Both the position numbers and the translations under genes were made by a program. The notes beneath the pieces were generated by a model, which was not told the DNA's origin, ran no database searches, and saw only the letters and a program-made list of their open reading frames with translations. 64,000 bases of DNA from NCBI RefSeq assembly GCF_000722705.1, contig NZ_JPFW01000008.1:434001-498000 (forward strand). Direction: 5' to 3'. Source of the stretch: Streptococcus mitis. GTDB taxonomy: Bacteria; Bacillota; Bacilli; Lactobacillales; Streptococcaceae. Shown here piece by piece: positions 26,711 to 34,978 of the stretch; position 1 is the stretch's first letter; each line of letters opens with the position of its first letter.

Positions 26711-27889
26711 TTAAATAAACATATCCTGCAAGAGTTTCTTTTTCAAAGTCTCAAGCTGAGTAATTTTTTCTTGGTAAGAGTTGATGAGGTTATCGAGGTT
26801 AGAGAAATAGAGGCCGATAGCGCGTTGTTCTTCCATAGAAGGATAGTGTAAAACAACTTTTTCTAAATCATTATTTCTTAAGTGAACGACTGATTTTCCT
26901 TGTGCTCTTTTAATCAATTCTTTCTGTTGGCTTCCATTTGAAATAGTCAAAGCTAAGAAGATAGAGTCCACTTTATTCTCATCTGGAAAGATTATATTTA
27001 AATCGCCACCTATAATAACTCCAGATTTTTCAATGACTGATGCTCTTGAAATATCCTCTGCACTTTCCCCAGATGCTGGTACTACAACTTCTCCTCCTTT
27101 ACTAATTACAGATTTCTCTCTAGTTTCAAGAACAAATGTATTAACCATAGAGATTACAGTTTGATAATTAGTATAAAGTTGACCATATAGAATTATTTCA
27201 TTTCCAGAATTTACTAAGTCACTTTTTGTATACCCATTACCTTTAGAAAAGCTAGCCAATTCTTTGAGACTCTGAACTTCCCACTCCTCTTCAAATCCAT
27301 CTAAACGAATCTCAGGAACAGTTTGTCCAGCTTTAGGAAACATCTTGGAGAGCATGGTCGCCTTGAGATATTGGTAGTTGGCGAGATTGTCCTTGTAGCT
27401 AGACAGAAGGTCATCTAGGGTACGGAAAAGGGTACCGATGGCGGATTGTTCTTCAATTTTAGGATGATACACTTTGTAGTTTCCAAGTTGTGGAGCTGTC
27501 AATTGAGGAACACCCGTAGATTCATTTAAAATTCTCATAGAATTAATCTGATTTTCAAGATAATCAACATCAATTTTTTCCGATTGAAGAGTCAGGAGTC
27601 TAACAATTGGAGTAAAATTTTCATGTCTTGCTACTGCATATCCAACATCTCCACGACCCGTAACAGTCACTGCAGGAGCTTTCACTTTATAATCGTCATA
27701 AAATCCAACGATTCCTTTGTTTGTCAAAGCATTTGCAATAACAGGATATTTTCCACTTTCCTTCAATTTTACTTTATCTACATCACCACCAGCAGATATT
27801 TTGACTATATCTGCAATTCTATCTTCTTCCCAAACACTATTAAATCTGTTAAATCTAATTTTGGGAATTTTTCTATTCTGATTTTTCAT
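26711..27889 (-). CDS. hsdS: Type I restriction specificity subunit HsdS
   Basis: 392 residues from ATG 27889 (MKNQNRKIPKIRFNRF). It has two target-recognition domains: about 20-145 (EEDRIADIVKISAGGDVDKV) and about 210-345 (EVQSLKELASFSKGNGYTKS). The conserved helical regions contain EEQSAIGTLFRTLDDLLSSY near 150 and EEQRAIGLYFSNLDNLINSY near 355, which bind HsdM. It sets the DNA target of the system. The gene overlaps the HNH gene by 17 bases. Only one hsdS copy is present and I see no recombinase, so phase-variable shuffling is not indicated. Confidence 0.93.
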   Translation of the reverse strand: MKNQNRKIPKIRFNRFNSVWEEDRIADIVKISAGGDVDKVKLKESGKYPVIANALTNKGIVGFYDDYKVKAPAVTVTGRGDVGYAVARHENFTPIVRLLTLQSEKIDVDYLENQINSMRILNESTGVPQLTAPQLGNYKVYHPKIEEQSAIGTLFRTLDDLLSSYKDNLANYQYLKATMLSKMFPKAGQTVPEIRLDGFEEEWEVQSLKELASFSKGNGYTKSDLVNSGNEIILYGQLYTNYQTVISMVNTFVLETREKSVISKGGEVVVPASGESAEDISRASVIEKSGVIIGGDLNIIFPDENKVDSIFLALTISNGSQQKELIKRAQGKSVVHLRNNDLEKVVLHYPSMEEQRAIGLYFSNLDNLINSYQEKITQLETLKKKLLQDMFI

Positions 27890-28508
27890 AATCACTTCTT
27901 TCTGACTCTTTTAATGCTTTAGATTCATTCTTTATTTTCAACACTTTTTCACAATAAGCATCAAAATGATTATTAACAATATCAACTAAATCATTTTTTA
28001 AATCATTTGATCTCTTATCAATATCAGATTTCTTAAAATTATTTCTTCTAAAAACTTCATTAATGTAAAACTTTGACTCGTCTTCTTCATGTAAGACTTT
28101 CTTTTTTTCTTCAAAATTTTCGTTTGAAATTTTTACATTTAAATCTCCATGTAATAAAGTTAAATTCCCTAAATTATTCTTGTTAGAATCTCCTGGTTCA
28201 AATTTACTTTGAGGTATAATATGTTCTAATTGCCAAATCAATTTACCTTTATGATCTAACTCTGTAAAATCGATTGTTCTATCATTATTTTTAAATTTCT
28301 CAATGCTAACAAGCAGAAAACGAGTGAAATGAACATGGTTCCCACTATAATAGTTAGTTCGAAAGAACTGTTCATCCTCAATAAATTTCTGAATTACTTT
28401 TTGATAGTCATCCAATTGTAAATATTTATGTTTCTTGTCTTGTTCCATAAAATATTCCAGCAATCTATTACCAAACACATTTTGCAAACTATCTAACAAT
28501 TTATCCAT
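27873..28508 (-). CDS. HNH endonuclease with DUF1524-like core
   Basis: 211 residues, after AAGGGG and 11 bases downstream of hsdR. The nuclease core is QLEHIIPQSKFEPGDSNKNN (93-112), LGNLTLLHGDLNVKISN (113-129), i.e. the E/DHIxP, GNL and LN pattern of DUF1524/GmrSD-type HNH nucleases. There is no DUF262 (GmrS) domain and no ATPase in the same chain. The N-terminal 60 residues are helical and the C-terminal 70 very charged. Base composition is strongly AT-rich. Its place inside the hsdRSM operon suggests that it either adds a second nuclease to the system or works with the AAA-DUF4435 protein two genes on. Confidence 0.8.
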   Translation of the reverse strand: MDKLLDSLQNVFGNRLLEYFMEQDKKHKYLQLDDYQKVIQKFIEDEQFFRTNYYSGNHVHFTRFLLVSIEKFKNNDRTIDFTELDHKGKLIWQLEHIIPQSKFEPGDSNKNNLGNLTLLHGDLNVKISNENFEEKKKVLHEEDESKFYINEVFRRNNFKKSDIDKRSNDLKNDLVDIVNNHFDAYCEKVLKIKNESKALKESERSDYEKSE

Positions 28509-28519
28509 AATTTATCCCC

Positions 28520-31510
28520 TTATCTCCCAACTCTCAACGGCTCAATAACTTCCTCCACCAGTTGGGTATAGGCTTCCTTGATTTGTTTTTTATAGAGGAG
28601 AGGATTGAGGGCATCCGCCACCTCTAGCTTATAGTCTTGATAACGCTGGCTCTTGGTCAGCTGGCTTTCTCCTAGTTGTTTTTTAGCTCCCTTACGGTAG
28701 TGTTCGACATAGTAACGGAGTTCATCCTCTCCGACATACCAACGTTTGCTAAAGACTTGGATGTGTTGCTGGATGACCGCCTCGATCATCTGATCCAAGA
28801 TATTTGCGATAGACTGACCACGATAGCTTTCTGGATGTTCTTGGACTTCTCTCCACAGTTCAGTGATGATCTGGGCAAGATTTGGATTGGTTTTCTCAAG
28901 ACTCTGAATATAGTTATCCACCGCTTCCTTATCTTGAGCGCTTAGGTTCTTTTCTTGACTCTGGCCTTGCTCAATCAGGCTTTGGATCAAGGTCAAGATA
29001 TAGGCATAGTTGATTTCGTCCACTTGGATAGACTCCAGTTCATAATGGATATCAAGTGGCTCTCCATCGTCATCATCCTCTACTCGGCTTTTTAATTCTG
29101 CAAGAACATTTCGATAAAGTCCCAGATACCTTTCCAACTTTTCTCCATCAAGTCCCGTCTGACTGTAAAGCTCTTCCTCATCATACTCTTTGTACACTCG
29201 GATAGAGGCTAGATATTTATCAAAGGCTTGATAGGTTTTAGCTAGTTTCCTCAACTCAGGCGTAGAGATTTGTTCGATTTGGAGTCCTTCCTCAGGATCA
29301 TCTGTGATGAGATTTTGGAAATCACTACAACTCCGTAAAAAGTTCCTCTTTTCCTCTTCCCAACTCGGCGCTAGGACCTCGTTTTCTCCACCATTCGAGT
29401 AGAGTTTGAGGGCATTATCAACTGCTTCCTTGAAGGTTAGAGGCTTTTGGAAGGTGATGATATGACCATAGGTCTTACTGCTGTCAAAGATTCGATTGGT
29501 GCGGCTAAAGGCCTGAATCAAGTCCTGCGGTTGCATAGGCTTGCGATCGATAAAGAGAGTCGATAAACAAGGAGCATCAAATCCTGTTAAGAGACGATTG
29601 ACCACAATGACTAAGTCCAACTGCTCCTTGCGATAGAGGTATTTGTCCTGTTTTCTAGCTAGACGATTATTGACATCCGTATTAAAGCCACGCAGATCCG
29701 CCATGGTAAAGTGGGTATCAAACTCTTGGTTATAATCCTCTAAAACCTGCTTCATGTGGTCTTGATTAGCTCTTGAGTCTTCTTCATTCTCCGTAACCGA
29801 GTAAGTGATGGTCGCCTTTGGAAAGTCAGGAAGGACCTGCTTGACCCTCTCCGATACCTTGACACGTGTCTGACCAGCCTTGACTCTTTTGAGGAGATCA
29901 TAGTAGGCCTGAGCTTGAGGAATTGACTTGACAGTCAGGATAGCATTATAGGTCTTACCCACTCCTTTTTGGAAGCCTAATTGTTGGCGCGATTTATTGA
30001 TAATGGCATCCAAGACTTCTAGCATATGCTCCTCATCCTCATAGACAGTATCTGGTATGTCATTTTCGGATTTATCCGTGATGAGGGTATTGCGATAATC
30101 CACCTTAAAGCCTAAAACAGCTCCATCATGGATAGCTTCCTTAACTGTATACTCATGGAGACGGTCTCCGTACTGTTGCTGGGTAGTTTGGGCTAGATCA
30201 CCGACCTGCTGGCGTTTATTTTCCTTAAAGATAGGCGTTCCTGTAAAACCATACCAGAGCGACTGTGGGAAAAAGTCCTTAATATCTTTTTGTGTTTGTG
30301 GCGTCACGGCACGGTGGCATTCATCCACGACAAAGGCCACTCGGAGGCCCTTGATTTTGTCAGCATCTCGTTGGTAGTGTCCCTGTTCAAACTTGCGCAT
30401 CATGGTAGTGATTTTCTGGATGGTAGTCACTACGACACGCTTATCATTACTTCCTAGTCGCTTGACCAAATCATGGGTATTGTCCGTCTCATCAATATCA
30501 ATGACATCATTGGTAGCATAGGAGAGGAAGGATGAAGTGGTTTGTTGATCCAAGTCCCTGCGGTCAACGACAAAGATTGTCTTTTGGATAGACGGTATTT
30601 GGAGGAGATTCCGCGCCACCTTATAGGAGGTCAAGGTCTTACCTGAACCTGTCGTGTGCCAGACATATCCTGATGCTTGCTGGCGAGAAGCTTCCTGCAC
30701 CGCTTCGATAGCATGAATCTGATAGGGACGCAAGAGGATGAGAGCTTTCTTGCTATCATCAAGGACAGAATACTGCATGACCATCTGGTGGGCACGAGGG
30801 ATGGAAAGGACTTCGTGGGCAAAACTGGTCAAGCTCGTTACGGGTTGATTATCCTTATCCACCCACTTGGTTAGAAATTGCTTGTTGAGTTTATTTTCCC
30901 TAGCTGCAGCGATATAGCGTGTGTCTACCTTATTGGTCACAACAAACATCTGTAAGCTAGAGTAAATGCCACGGAACTTGCCTTCCCTATCATACTTCTT
31001 GATTTGATGAAAGGCATCTAGAAAAGCAACTCGGGGACTTTTAAGCTCAATCTGAATCATTGGCAGGCCATTGATCAAGAGGGTCACATCTAGCCTGCGG
31101 TCTTGATCCTGAGGATTTATCTTGTCTCTCTCGACTTGGTTGACAACCTCATAACTGGACTTACCAGCTGCGATATTGTCTCTCCAGATGACAGATAAAC
31201 GGATAGTCCCCAAACTAGCATCTTCTCTCTGAACCTCAACCTTGGCAATGCCATTTTCGCCGACCAACCACTTGGCCGCATCATAGTAGCTAACAAAGTT
31301 CAGTTGATTCTTAATCTGGCGTTTTTCCTGTTCTGTCAGGGGATGACCTGCTAATAGAGCCACATTGTTCTGGGCTAGCTTTTCAAAGAAGTTTTCCCAT
31401 AATTGCTCTTCTGTTTTGAGGTCTTCTCTGTATGTCCATTGACTTTCCCCAGTCACCAGTTGGTTGATCAGCTGTTTTTCTATCTCCAGTTCTGGTTTTA
31501 CCTGTATCAT
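28520..31510 (-). CDS. hsdR: Type I restriction endonuclease subunit HsdR
   Basis: A 996-residue motor-nuclease. The N-terminal nuclease domain has [20 protein letters not shown] near 138-157, matching the D-(E)xK core. Helicase motifs follow: [14 protein letters not shown] near 281-294 (Walker A), [11 protein letters not shown] near 388 (DECH box), FTGTPIF near 415 and [11 protein letters not shown] near 670 (motif VI). It translocates DNA and cleaves unmodified targets together with HsdM and HsdS. First gene of the operon, with its own extended -10 promoter. It is divergent from the VTT gene. Confidence 0.95.
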   Translation of the reverse strand: MIQVKPELEIEKQLINQLVTGESQWTYREDLKTEEQLWENFFEKLAQNNVALLAGHPLTEQEKRQIKNQLNFVSYYDAAKWLVGENGIAKVEVQREDASLGTIRLSVIWRDNIAAGKSSYEVVNQVERDKINPQDQDRRLDVTLLINGLPMIQIELKSPRVAFLDAFHQIKKYDREGKFRGIYSSLQMFVVTNKVDTRYIAAARENKLNKQFLTKWVDKDNQPVTSLTSFAHEVLSIPRAHQMVMQYSVLDDSKKALILLRPYQIHAIEAVQEASRQQASGYVWHTTGSGKTLTSYKVARNLLQIPSIQKTIFVVDRRDLDQQTTSSFLSYATNDVIDIDETDNTHDLVKRLGSNDKRVVVTTIQKITTMMRKFEQGHYQRDADKIKGLRVAFVVDECHRAVTPQTQKDIKDFFPQSLWYGFTGTPIFKENKRQQVGDLAQTTQQQYGDRLHEYTVKEAIHDGAVLGFKVDYRNTLITDKSENDIPDTVYEDEEHMLEVLDAIINKSRQQLGFQKGVGKTYNAILTVKSIPQAQAYYDLLKRVKAGQTRVKVSERVKQVLPDFPKATITYSVTENEEDSRANQDHMKQVLEDYNQEFDTHFTMADLRGFNTDVNNRLARKQDKYLYRKEQLDLVIVVNRLLTGFDAPCLSTLFIDRKPMQPQDLIQAFSRTNRIFDSSKTYGHIITFQKPLTFKEAVDNALKLYSNGGENEVLAPSWEEEKRNFLRSCSDFQNLITDDPEEGLQIEQISTPELRKLAKTYQAFDKYLASIRVYKEYDEEELYSQTGLDGEKLERYLGLYRNVLAELKSRVEDDDDGEPLDIHYELESIQVDEINYAYILTLIQSLIEQGQSQEKNLSAQDKEAVDNYIQSLEKTNPNLAQIITELWREVQEHPESYRGQSIANILDQMIEAVIQQHIQVFSKRWYVGEDELRYYVEHYRKGAKKQLGESQLTKSQRYQDYKLEVADALNPLLYKKQIKEAYTQLVEEVIEPLRVGR

Positions 31511-31542
31511 ACTCTCTCCTTTGCTACATGTCTGCTTCCTTT

Positions 31543-31548
31543 ATTATA
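31543..31548 (-). promoter_or_regulatory. -10 box of the hsdR operon
   Basis: Minus-strand TATAAT, preceded by TGC (extended -10), 33 bases before ATG 31510. No good -35 box is visible at the right distance. A GGAGAGAG ribosome site follows. Confidence 0.65.
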
Positions 31549-31657
31549 GCATGTTTAGGCTCAAATTCCATCACTCTTCCCATGACAAAAAGACTCATTC
31601 CCCCTTTCTCCTCTAAAATATGGTATAGTAGAGTTATACTATCTATGAGGAGTTTAC

Positions 31658-32275
31658 ATGTCACAGGATAAACAAATGAAAGCTGTTTCTCCCCTTTTGC
31701 AGCAGGTTATCAATATCTCGTCGATTGTCGGTGGGGTTGGGAGTTTAATTTTCTGTATTTGGGCTTATCAGGCTGGGGTTTTACAGTCCAAGGAAACCCT
31801 CTCTGCCTTTATTCAACAGGCAGGTATCTGGGGGCCACCTCTCTTTATCTTTTTACAGATTTTACAGACGGTTGTCCCTATCATTCCTGGGGCCTTGACC
31901 TCAGTAGCTGGGGTCTTTATCTACGGACACATCATCGGGACTATCTACAACTATATCGGGATTGTGATTGGCTGTGCTATTATCTTTTATCTGGTGCGCC
32001 TCTATGGGGCTGCCTTTGTCCAGTCCGTCGTCAGCAAGCGCACCTATGACAAGTATATCGGCTGGTTGGATAAGGGCAATCGTTTTGACCGTTTCTTTAT
32101 CTTTATGATGATTTGGCCCATTAGTCCAGCTGACTTTCTCTGTATGCTGGCTGCCCTGACCAAGATGAGCTTCAAGCGCTATATGACCATCATCATTCTG
32201 ACCAAGCCCTTTACCCTAGTGGTTTATACCTACGGTCTGACCTATATTATTGACTTTTTCTGGCAAATGCTTTGA
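31658..32275 (+). CDS. VTT-domain (TVP38/TMEM64, DedA-related) membrane protein
   Basis: 205 residues with about five hydrophobic segments. The core motif FLQILQTVVPIIPGALTSVA near 66-85 and the later FFIFMMIWPISPADFLCML near 146-164 are typical of TVP38/TMEM64 proteins, which are thought to move lipids across the membrane. It is single, divergent from hsdR, with its own promoter (TGGTATAGT ending near 31630) and GAGGAG site, and a strong terminator right after it. Its substrate is unknown. Confidence 0.85.
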   Translation: MSQDKQMKAVSPLLQQVINISSIVGGVGSLIFCIWAYQAGVLQSKETLSAFIQQAGIWGPPLFIFLQILQTVVPIIPGALTSVAGVFIYGHIIGTIYNYIGIVIGCAIIFYLVRLYGAAFVQSVVSKRTYDKYIGWLDKGNRFDRFFIFMMIWPISPADFLCMLAALTKMSFKRYMTIIILTKPFTLVVYTYGLTYIIDFFWQML

Positions 32276-32280
32276 CACAT

Positions 32281-32313
32281 AAAAAATCCGTTTGGTTTCC
32301 CAAGCGGATTTTT
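32281..32313. terminator. Bidirectional terminator, first copy
   Basis: AATCCGTTTGG and CCAAGCGGATT form an 11-bp stem with one wobble. T runs follow on both strands (TTTTT rightwards, TTTTTT leftwards). It ends the VTT gene. A 30-base stretch of it (32283-32312) recurs exactly at 32560-32589. Confidence 0.9.
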
Positions 32314-32323
32314 AGAGCGAAGA

Positions 32324-32351
32324 TTGATTATAGCTTGATACTAAATATACT
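32324..32351 (+). promoter_or_regulatory. Possible promoter for the structured RNA E1
   Basis: TTGATT at 32324-32329, a 16-base spacer and TATACT at 32346-32351. Transcription from it would begin near 32358 and run through element E1 to the hairpin at 32560-32589. It is moderately good and unsupported by other evidence. Confidence 0.4.
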
Positions 32352-32401
32352 TTGGTATGGAAATCATGCCTATTTTTCGATAGTGAGGCGAGGACTTACC
32401 T

Positions 32402-32537
32402 AGCCTTTCCGCCGTGATAGAAACACCTGAAATCTAATGGTTTCAGGTGTTCGGAAACTTTGAGACATTAGGCTCAAAGTTTAGGTATGGAATTTCGAAG
32501 AAAGTCGCTACCGTCCGTAATCACTTAAGGAAAGGCT
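32402..32537 (+). ncRNA. Structured element/RNA E1 with two hairpins whose loops are complementary
   Basis: The closing stem is AGCCTTTCC (32402-32410) with GGAAAGGCT (32529-32537), plus GTGAT/ATCAC inside. Three hairpins follow: P2, a perfect 11 bp AACACCTGAAA/TTTCAGGTGTT (32422-32451, loop TCTAATGG); P3, a perfect 10 bp AAACTTTGAG/CTCAAAGTTT (32455-32482, loop ACATTAGG); and P4, GGTA...TACC (32484-32512). The P2 and P3 loops contain CTAATG and CATTAG, perfectly complementary, so a kissing contact is possible. Related copies at 62424-62554 and 16676-16800 keep the hairpins with different stem sequences. No reading frame of note lies in 32276-32594. Confidence 0.6.
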
Positions 32538-32559
32538 CAAAAACATTGTTTTCAACCAC

Positions 32560-32589
32560 AAAATCCGTTTGGTTTCCCAAGCGGATTTT
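32560..32589. terminator. Second copy of the terminator hairpin, after the scrA'-'scrK gene
   Basis: Identical over 30 bases to the copy at 32283-32312 (stem AATCCGTTTGG/CCAAGCGGATT), but with only four T on each side. It lies 5 bases past the stop of the fused scr gene and would end that transcript, and also any E1 transcript from the other side. Confidence 0.75.
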
Positions 32590-32594
32590 GTGCT

Positions 32595-34598
32595 TTATTT
32601 TGAAACTTCTTTTGCAAGGACAAAGTTCCCAAGTGTGGCAGAACCATTCCCTGCGACTGCTGGCGTCACGATGTAGTCACGCACATCAGGTACCGGTAGG
32701 TAACCATTGAGAAGAGATGTAAATTTCTCACGGACACGATCCAGCATGTGTTGTTGAGCCATGACCCCTCCACCAAAGACAATCACGTCTGGACGGAAAG
32801 TCACTGTCGCATTAACCGCAGCTTGAGCGATATAGTAGGCTTGAACATCCCAAACAGGATTGTTGAGTTCAATATTTTCCCCACGTACACCTGTACGAGC
32901 TTCCAAACTTGGACCAGCTGCATAGCCTTCCAAACATCCCTTATGGAAAGGACAAACACCGTTGAATTCCTTTTCAATATCCATTGGGTGTCTAGCAACA
33001 TAATAATGACCCATTTCAGGGTGACCCACACCGCCGATAAACTCACCACGTTGGATAACACCTGCACCGATACCTTGCCCCATAGCTCCGCTTGAGAAGA
33101 CTGGGTCATTGACATCAGCAAGAGCGACAACATCACCAACGATAGGAGTTACAAGTGTTTCATTTTGAAGAGCTGCTGGAATGTTACCAGTTGTTTCTTC
33201 TTGGACCAAACGTTCTGTCTCTACTTCAGTAGCAACTTCTTTTTCATCCTCATAACCAAACATGTAAGTAAGAGCAAAACCAAGTGCAAATGATACAGCT
33301 ACCATAAGAAGGTATTGGGCAAGTTGTCCGTTACCAACATAAAGCATTGTACCAGGGATGATGGTGATACCACTACCATTACCAGCAAGTCCAAGGATAG
33401 AAGCCAATCCACCACCGATTGCACCAGCAATCAATGAGAGGAAGAATGGTTTACGGAAGCGCAAGTTCACCCCGAAGATAGCAGGCTCTGTAATACCGAG
33501 GAAGGCAGAAAGAGCAGCTGGGAAAGCAAGTGTTTTTAGTTTTGGATTTTTAGTTTTAACACCAACCGCAACAGTCGCAGCACCTTGAGCTGTCATAGCC
33601 GCAGTGATGATAGCGTTGAATGGGTTAGCATGGTCAGCAGCAAGCAATTGCACTTCAAGCAAGTTGAAGATGTGGTGCACACCTGACACGACGATCAATT
33701 GGTGAACCCCACCAATCAAGAAACCACCAAGACCAAGTGGCAAGCCAAGAATTGCTTTTGTACCAATAAGGATATAGTTTTCAACAATGTGGAAGACTGG
33801 TCCGATGACAAAGAGTCCAAGGATAGACATGACCAAAAGTGTCACAAATGGTGTTACCAAGAGGTCAATGACATCTGGAACGACCTTGCGGACAGCTTTT
33901 TCAAATTTTGCTCCGACAACCCCGATGATGAAGGCTGGAAGAACGGAACCTTGCAAACCAACAACAGGGATGAAACCAAAGAAGTTCATAGCCGTTACTT
34001 CACCACCTGAAGCGACTACCCAAGCGTTTGGAAGTGAGCCAGAAACAAGCATCATACCAAGAACGATACCAACGGCAGGATTTCCACCGAATACACGGAA
34101 GGTTGACCACACAACCAAACCTGGCAAGATGATGAAGGCTGTATCTGTCAAGATTTGTGTGTAAGTTGCAAAGTCTCCTGGAAGTGGCATTTCAAGAGCA
34201 TTGAAAAGACCACGCACACCCATGAAGAGACCTGTCGCTACGATAACTGGGATGATTGGAACGAAAACGTCACCGAAAGTACGGATAGCACGTTGGAACC
34301 AGTTCCCTTGTTTAGCAGCTTCTGCTTTCATGTCATCTTTAGATGATGTTGGTAAACCAAGTGCAACAACTTCATCATACATTTTGTTTACTGTACCAGT
34401 ACCAAAGATGATTTGGTATTGACCTGAGTTAAAGAAAGCACCTTGAACTTTTTCCAAGTTCTCAATCACTTCTTTATTGATTTTTCCTTCATCTTTGACC
34501 ATGACACGAAGACGAGTCGCACAGTGAGCTACACTATTGACATTTTCACGTCCGCCCAAGGCATCGATGATTTTTTTTGCAATTTCCTGATTGTTCAT
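32595..34598 (-). CDS. scrA: Chimeric sucrose PTS transporter EIIBC fused to the C-terminal part of fructokinase ScrK
   Basis: 667 residues from ATG 34598 (AAGGAG upstream). An EIIB domain has the phospho-cysteine in VAHCATRLRV (C26). An EIIC membrane domain covers about 105-450. Then come the first 30-odd residues of an EIIA domain (LVTPIVGDVVALADVNDPVF, then SSGAMGQGI). At about residue 508 (33065-33080) the frame passes without break into a ROK-family fructokinase: GAGVIQRGEFIGGVGHPEMG, then CPFHKGCLEGYAAGPSLEAR with the ROK zinc-site His and Cys, to VLAKEVSK. The EIIA active-site histidine and the kinase's N-terminal ATP-binding half are gone. In relatives scrA and scrK are separate neighbours on one strand, so a deletion of roughly 1 kb joined them. 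EIIBC may still transport sucrose using an EIIA in trans; the kinase part should be inactive. Confidence 0.85.
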   Translation of the reverse strand: MNNQEIAKKIIDALGGRENVNSVAHCATRLRVMVKDEGKINKEVIENLEKVQGAFFNSGQYQIIFGTGTVNKMYDEVVALGLPTSSKDDMKAEAAKQGNWFQRAIRTFGDVFVPIIPVIVATGLFMGVRGLFNALEMPLPGDFATYTQILTDTAFIILPGLVVWSTFRVFGGNPAVGIVLGMMLVSGSLPNAWVVASGGEVTAMNFFGFIPVVGLQGSVLPAFIIGVVGAKFEKAVRKVVPDVIDLLVTPFVTLLVMSILGLFVIGPVFHIVENYILIGTKAILGLPLGLGGFLIGGVHQLIVVSGVHHIFNLLEVQLLAADHANPFNAIITAAMTAQGAATVAVGVKTKNPKLKTLAFPAALSAFLGITEPAIFGVNLRFRKPFFLSLIAGAIGGGLASILGLAGNGSGITIIPGTMLYVGNGQLAQYLLMVAVSFALGFALTYMFGYEDEKEVATEVETERLVQEETTGNIPAALQNETLVTPIVGDVVALADVNDPVFSSGAMGQGIGAGVIQRGEFIGGVGHPEMGHYYVARHPMDIEKEFNGVCPFHKGCLEGYAAGPSLEARTGVRGENIELNNPVWDVQAYYIAQAAVNATVTFRPDVIVFGGGVMAQQHMLDRVREKFTSLLNGYLPVPDVRDYIVTPAVAGNGSATLGNFVLAKEVSK

Positions 34599-34635
34599 TT
34601 GCAAAAATCTCCTTATATAAAATTTTGTTCTTGTT

Positions 34636-34704
34636 TGAAAGCGATTTTATCCGCCCTACGACTTTTATTTTATCATGTTTTAGAAATATGTCAAGCGTTT
34701 TGCA
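34636..34704 (-). promoter_or_regulatory. scrA promoter with ScrR-type operator and cre-like site
   Basis: Minus strand: TTGACA (34689-34694), a 16-base spacer and TAAAAT (34667-34672). A LacI-family operator overlaps the -35 box: plus strand TGTCAAGCGTTTTGCA at 34689-34704, matching 13 of 16 positions of the inverted scrB operator. A cre-like TGAAAGCGATTTTA lies at 34636-34649 in the leader. Confidence 0.75.
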
Positions 34705-34833
34705 GAAAAAATATTCTATCCACTTAGTAAGCTCGCTTTAGATTGATTGATTTTGACTGTTTTATTAGGTATTCCTTGAAAAAATAAGTTTAAAATATTG
34801 GTTAAAAAGGGTTTTGTTTCATTATCTTTCATA

Positions 34834-34857
34834 TTTTCCTGAAAATGTGATTGATTT
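34834..34857 (-). repeat. Tail fragment of the structured element family (E5)
   Basis: Minus strand ATCACATTTTCAGGAAAATA, matching the 3' tail of copy E3 (TCAC..TTTCAGGAAAATAT). No hairpins precede it, so this is at most a remnant in the scrA-scrB gap (34605-34978). Confidence 0.35.
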
Positions 34858-34872
34858 CCTGCATTTATTTTA

Positions 34873-34943
34873 TGACAAACGTTTGACAGTTTTTTCTCTT
34901 TTTTAACATAAAAAGCTTGATTTTTTTTCCGAAAACGGTTACT
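34873..34943 (+). promoter_or_regulatory. scrB operator region (ScrR site and cre-like site)
   Basis: TGACAAACGTTTGACA at 34873-34888 has a perfect CAAACGTTTG core, a LacI-family operator and the likely ScrR site. CGAAAACGGTTACT at 34930-34943 is cre-like. A TAAGAT box near 34954 and GGAGGA at 34965-34970 lead to ATG 34979. Confidence 0.7.
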
Positions 34944-34978
34944 ATTAAAAGTGATAAGATTTTTGGAGGAATGAAAGA

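Noticed and set aside
26711-27889. Phase-variable HsdS shuffling
   Set aside because: Only one hsdS, no inverted partial copies, and no site-specific recombinase in the window.
24837-28508. Septu (PtuAB) system made of the AAA protein and the HNH protein
   Set aside because: The AAA protein has a DUF4435/TOPRIM half, and hsdS lies between the two genes; PARIS-like is the better fit, although cooperation is not excluded.
32402-32537. Purine-type riboswitch, because of two kissing hairpins
   Set aside because: Stems are too long, the junction lacks the conserved purine-riboswitch bases, and no purine gene follows.
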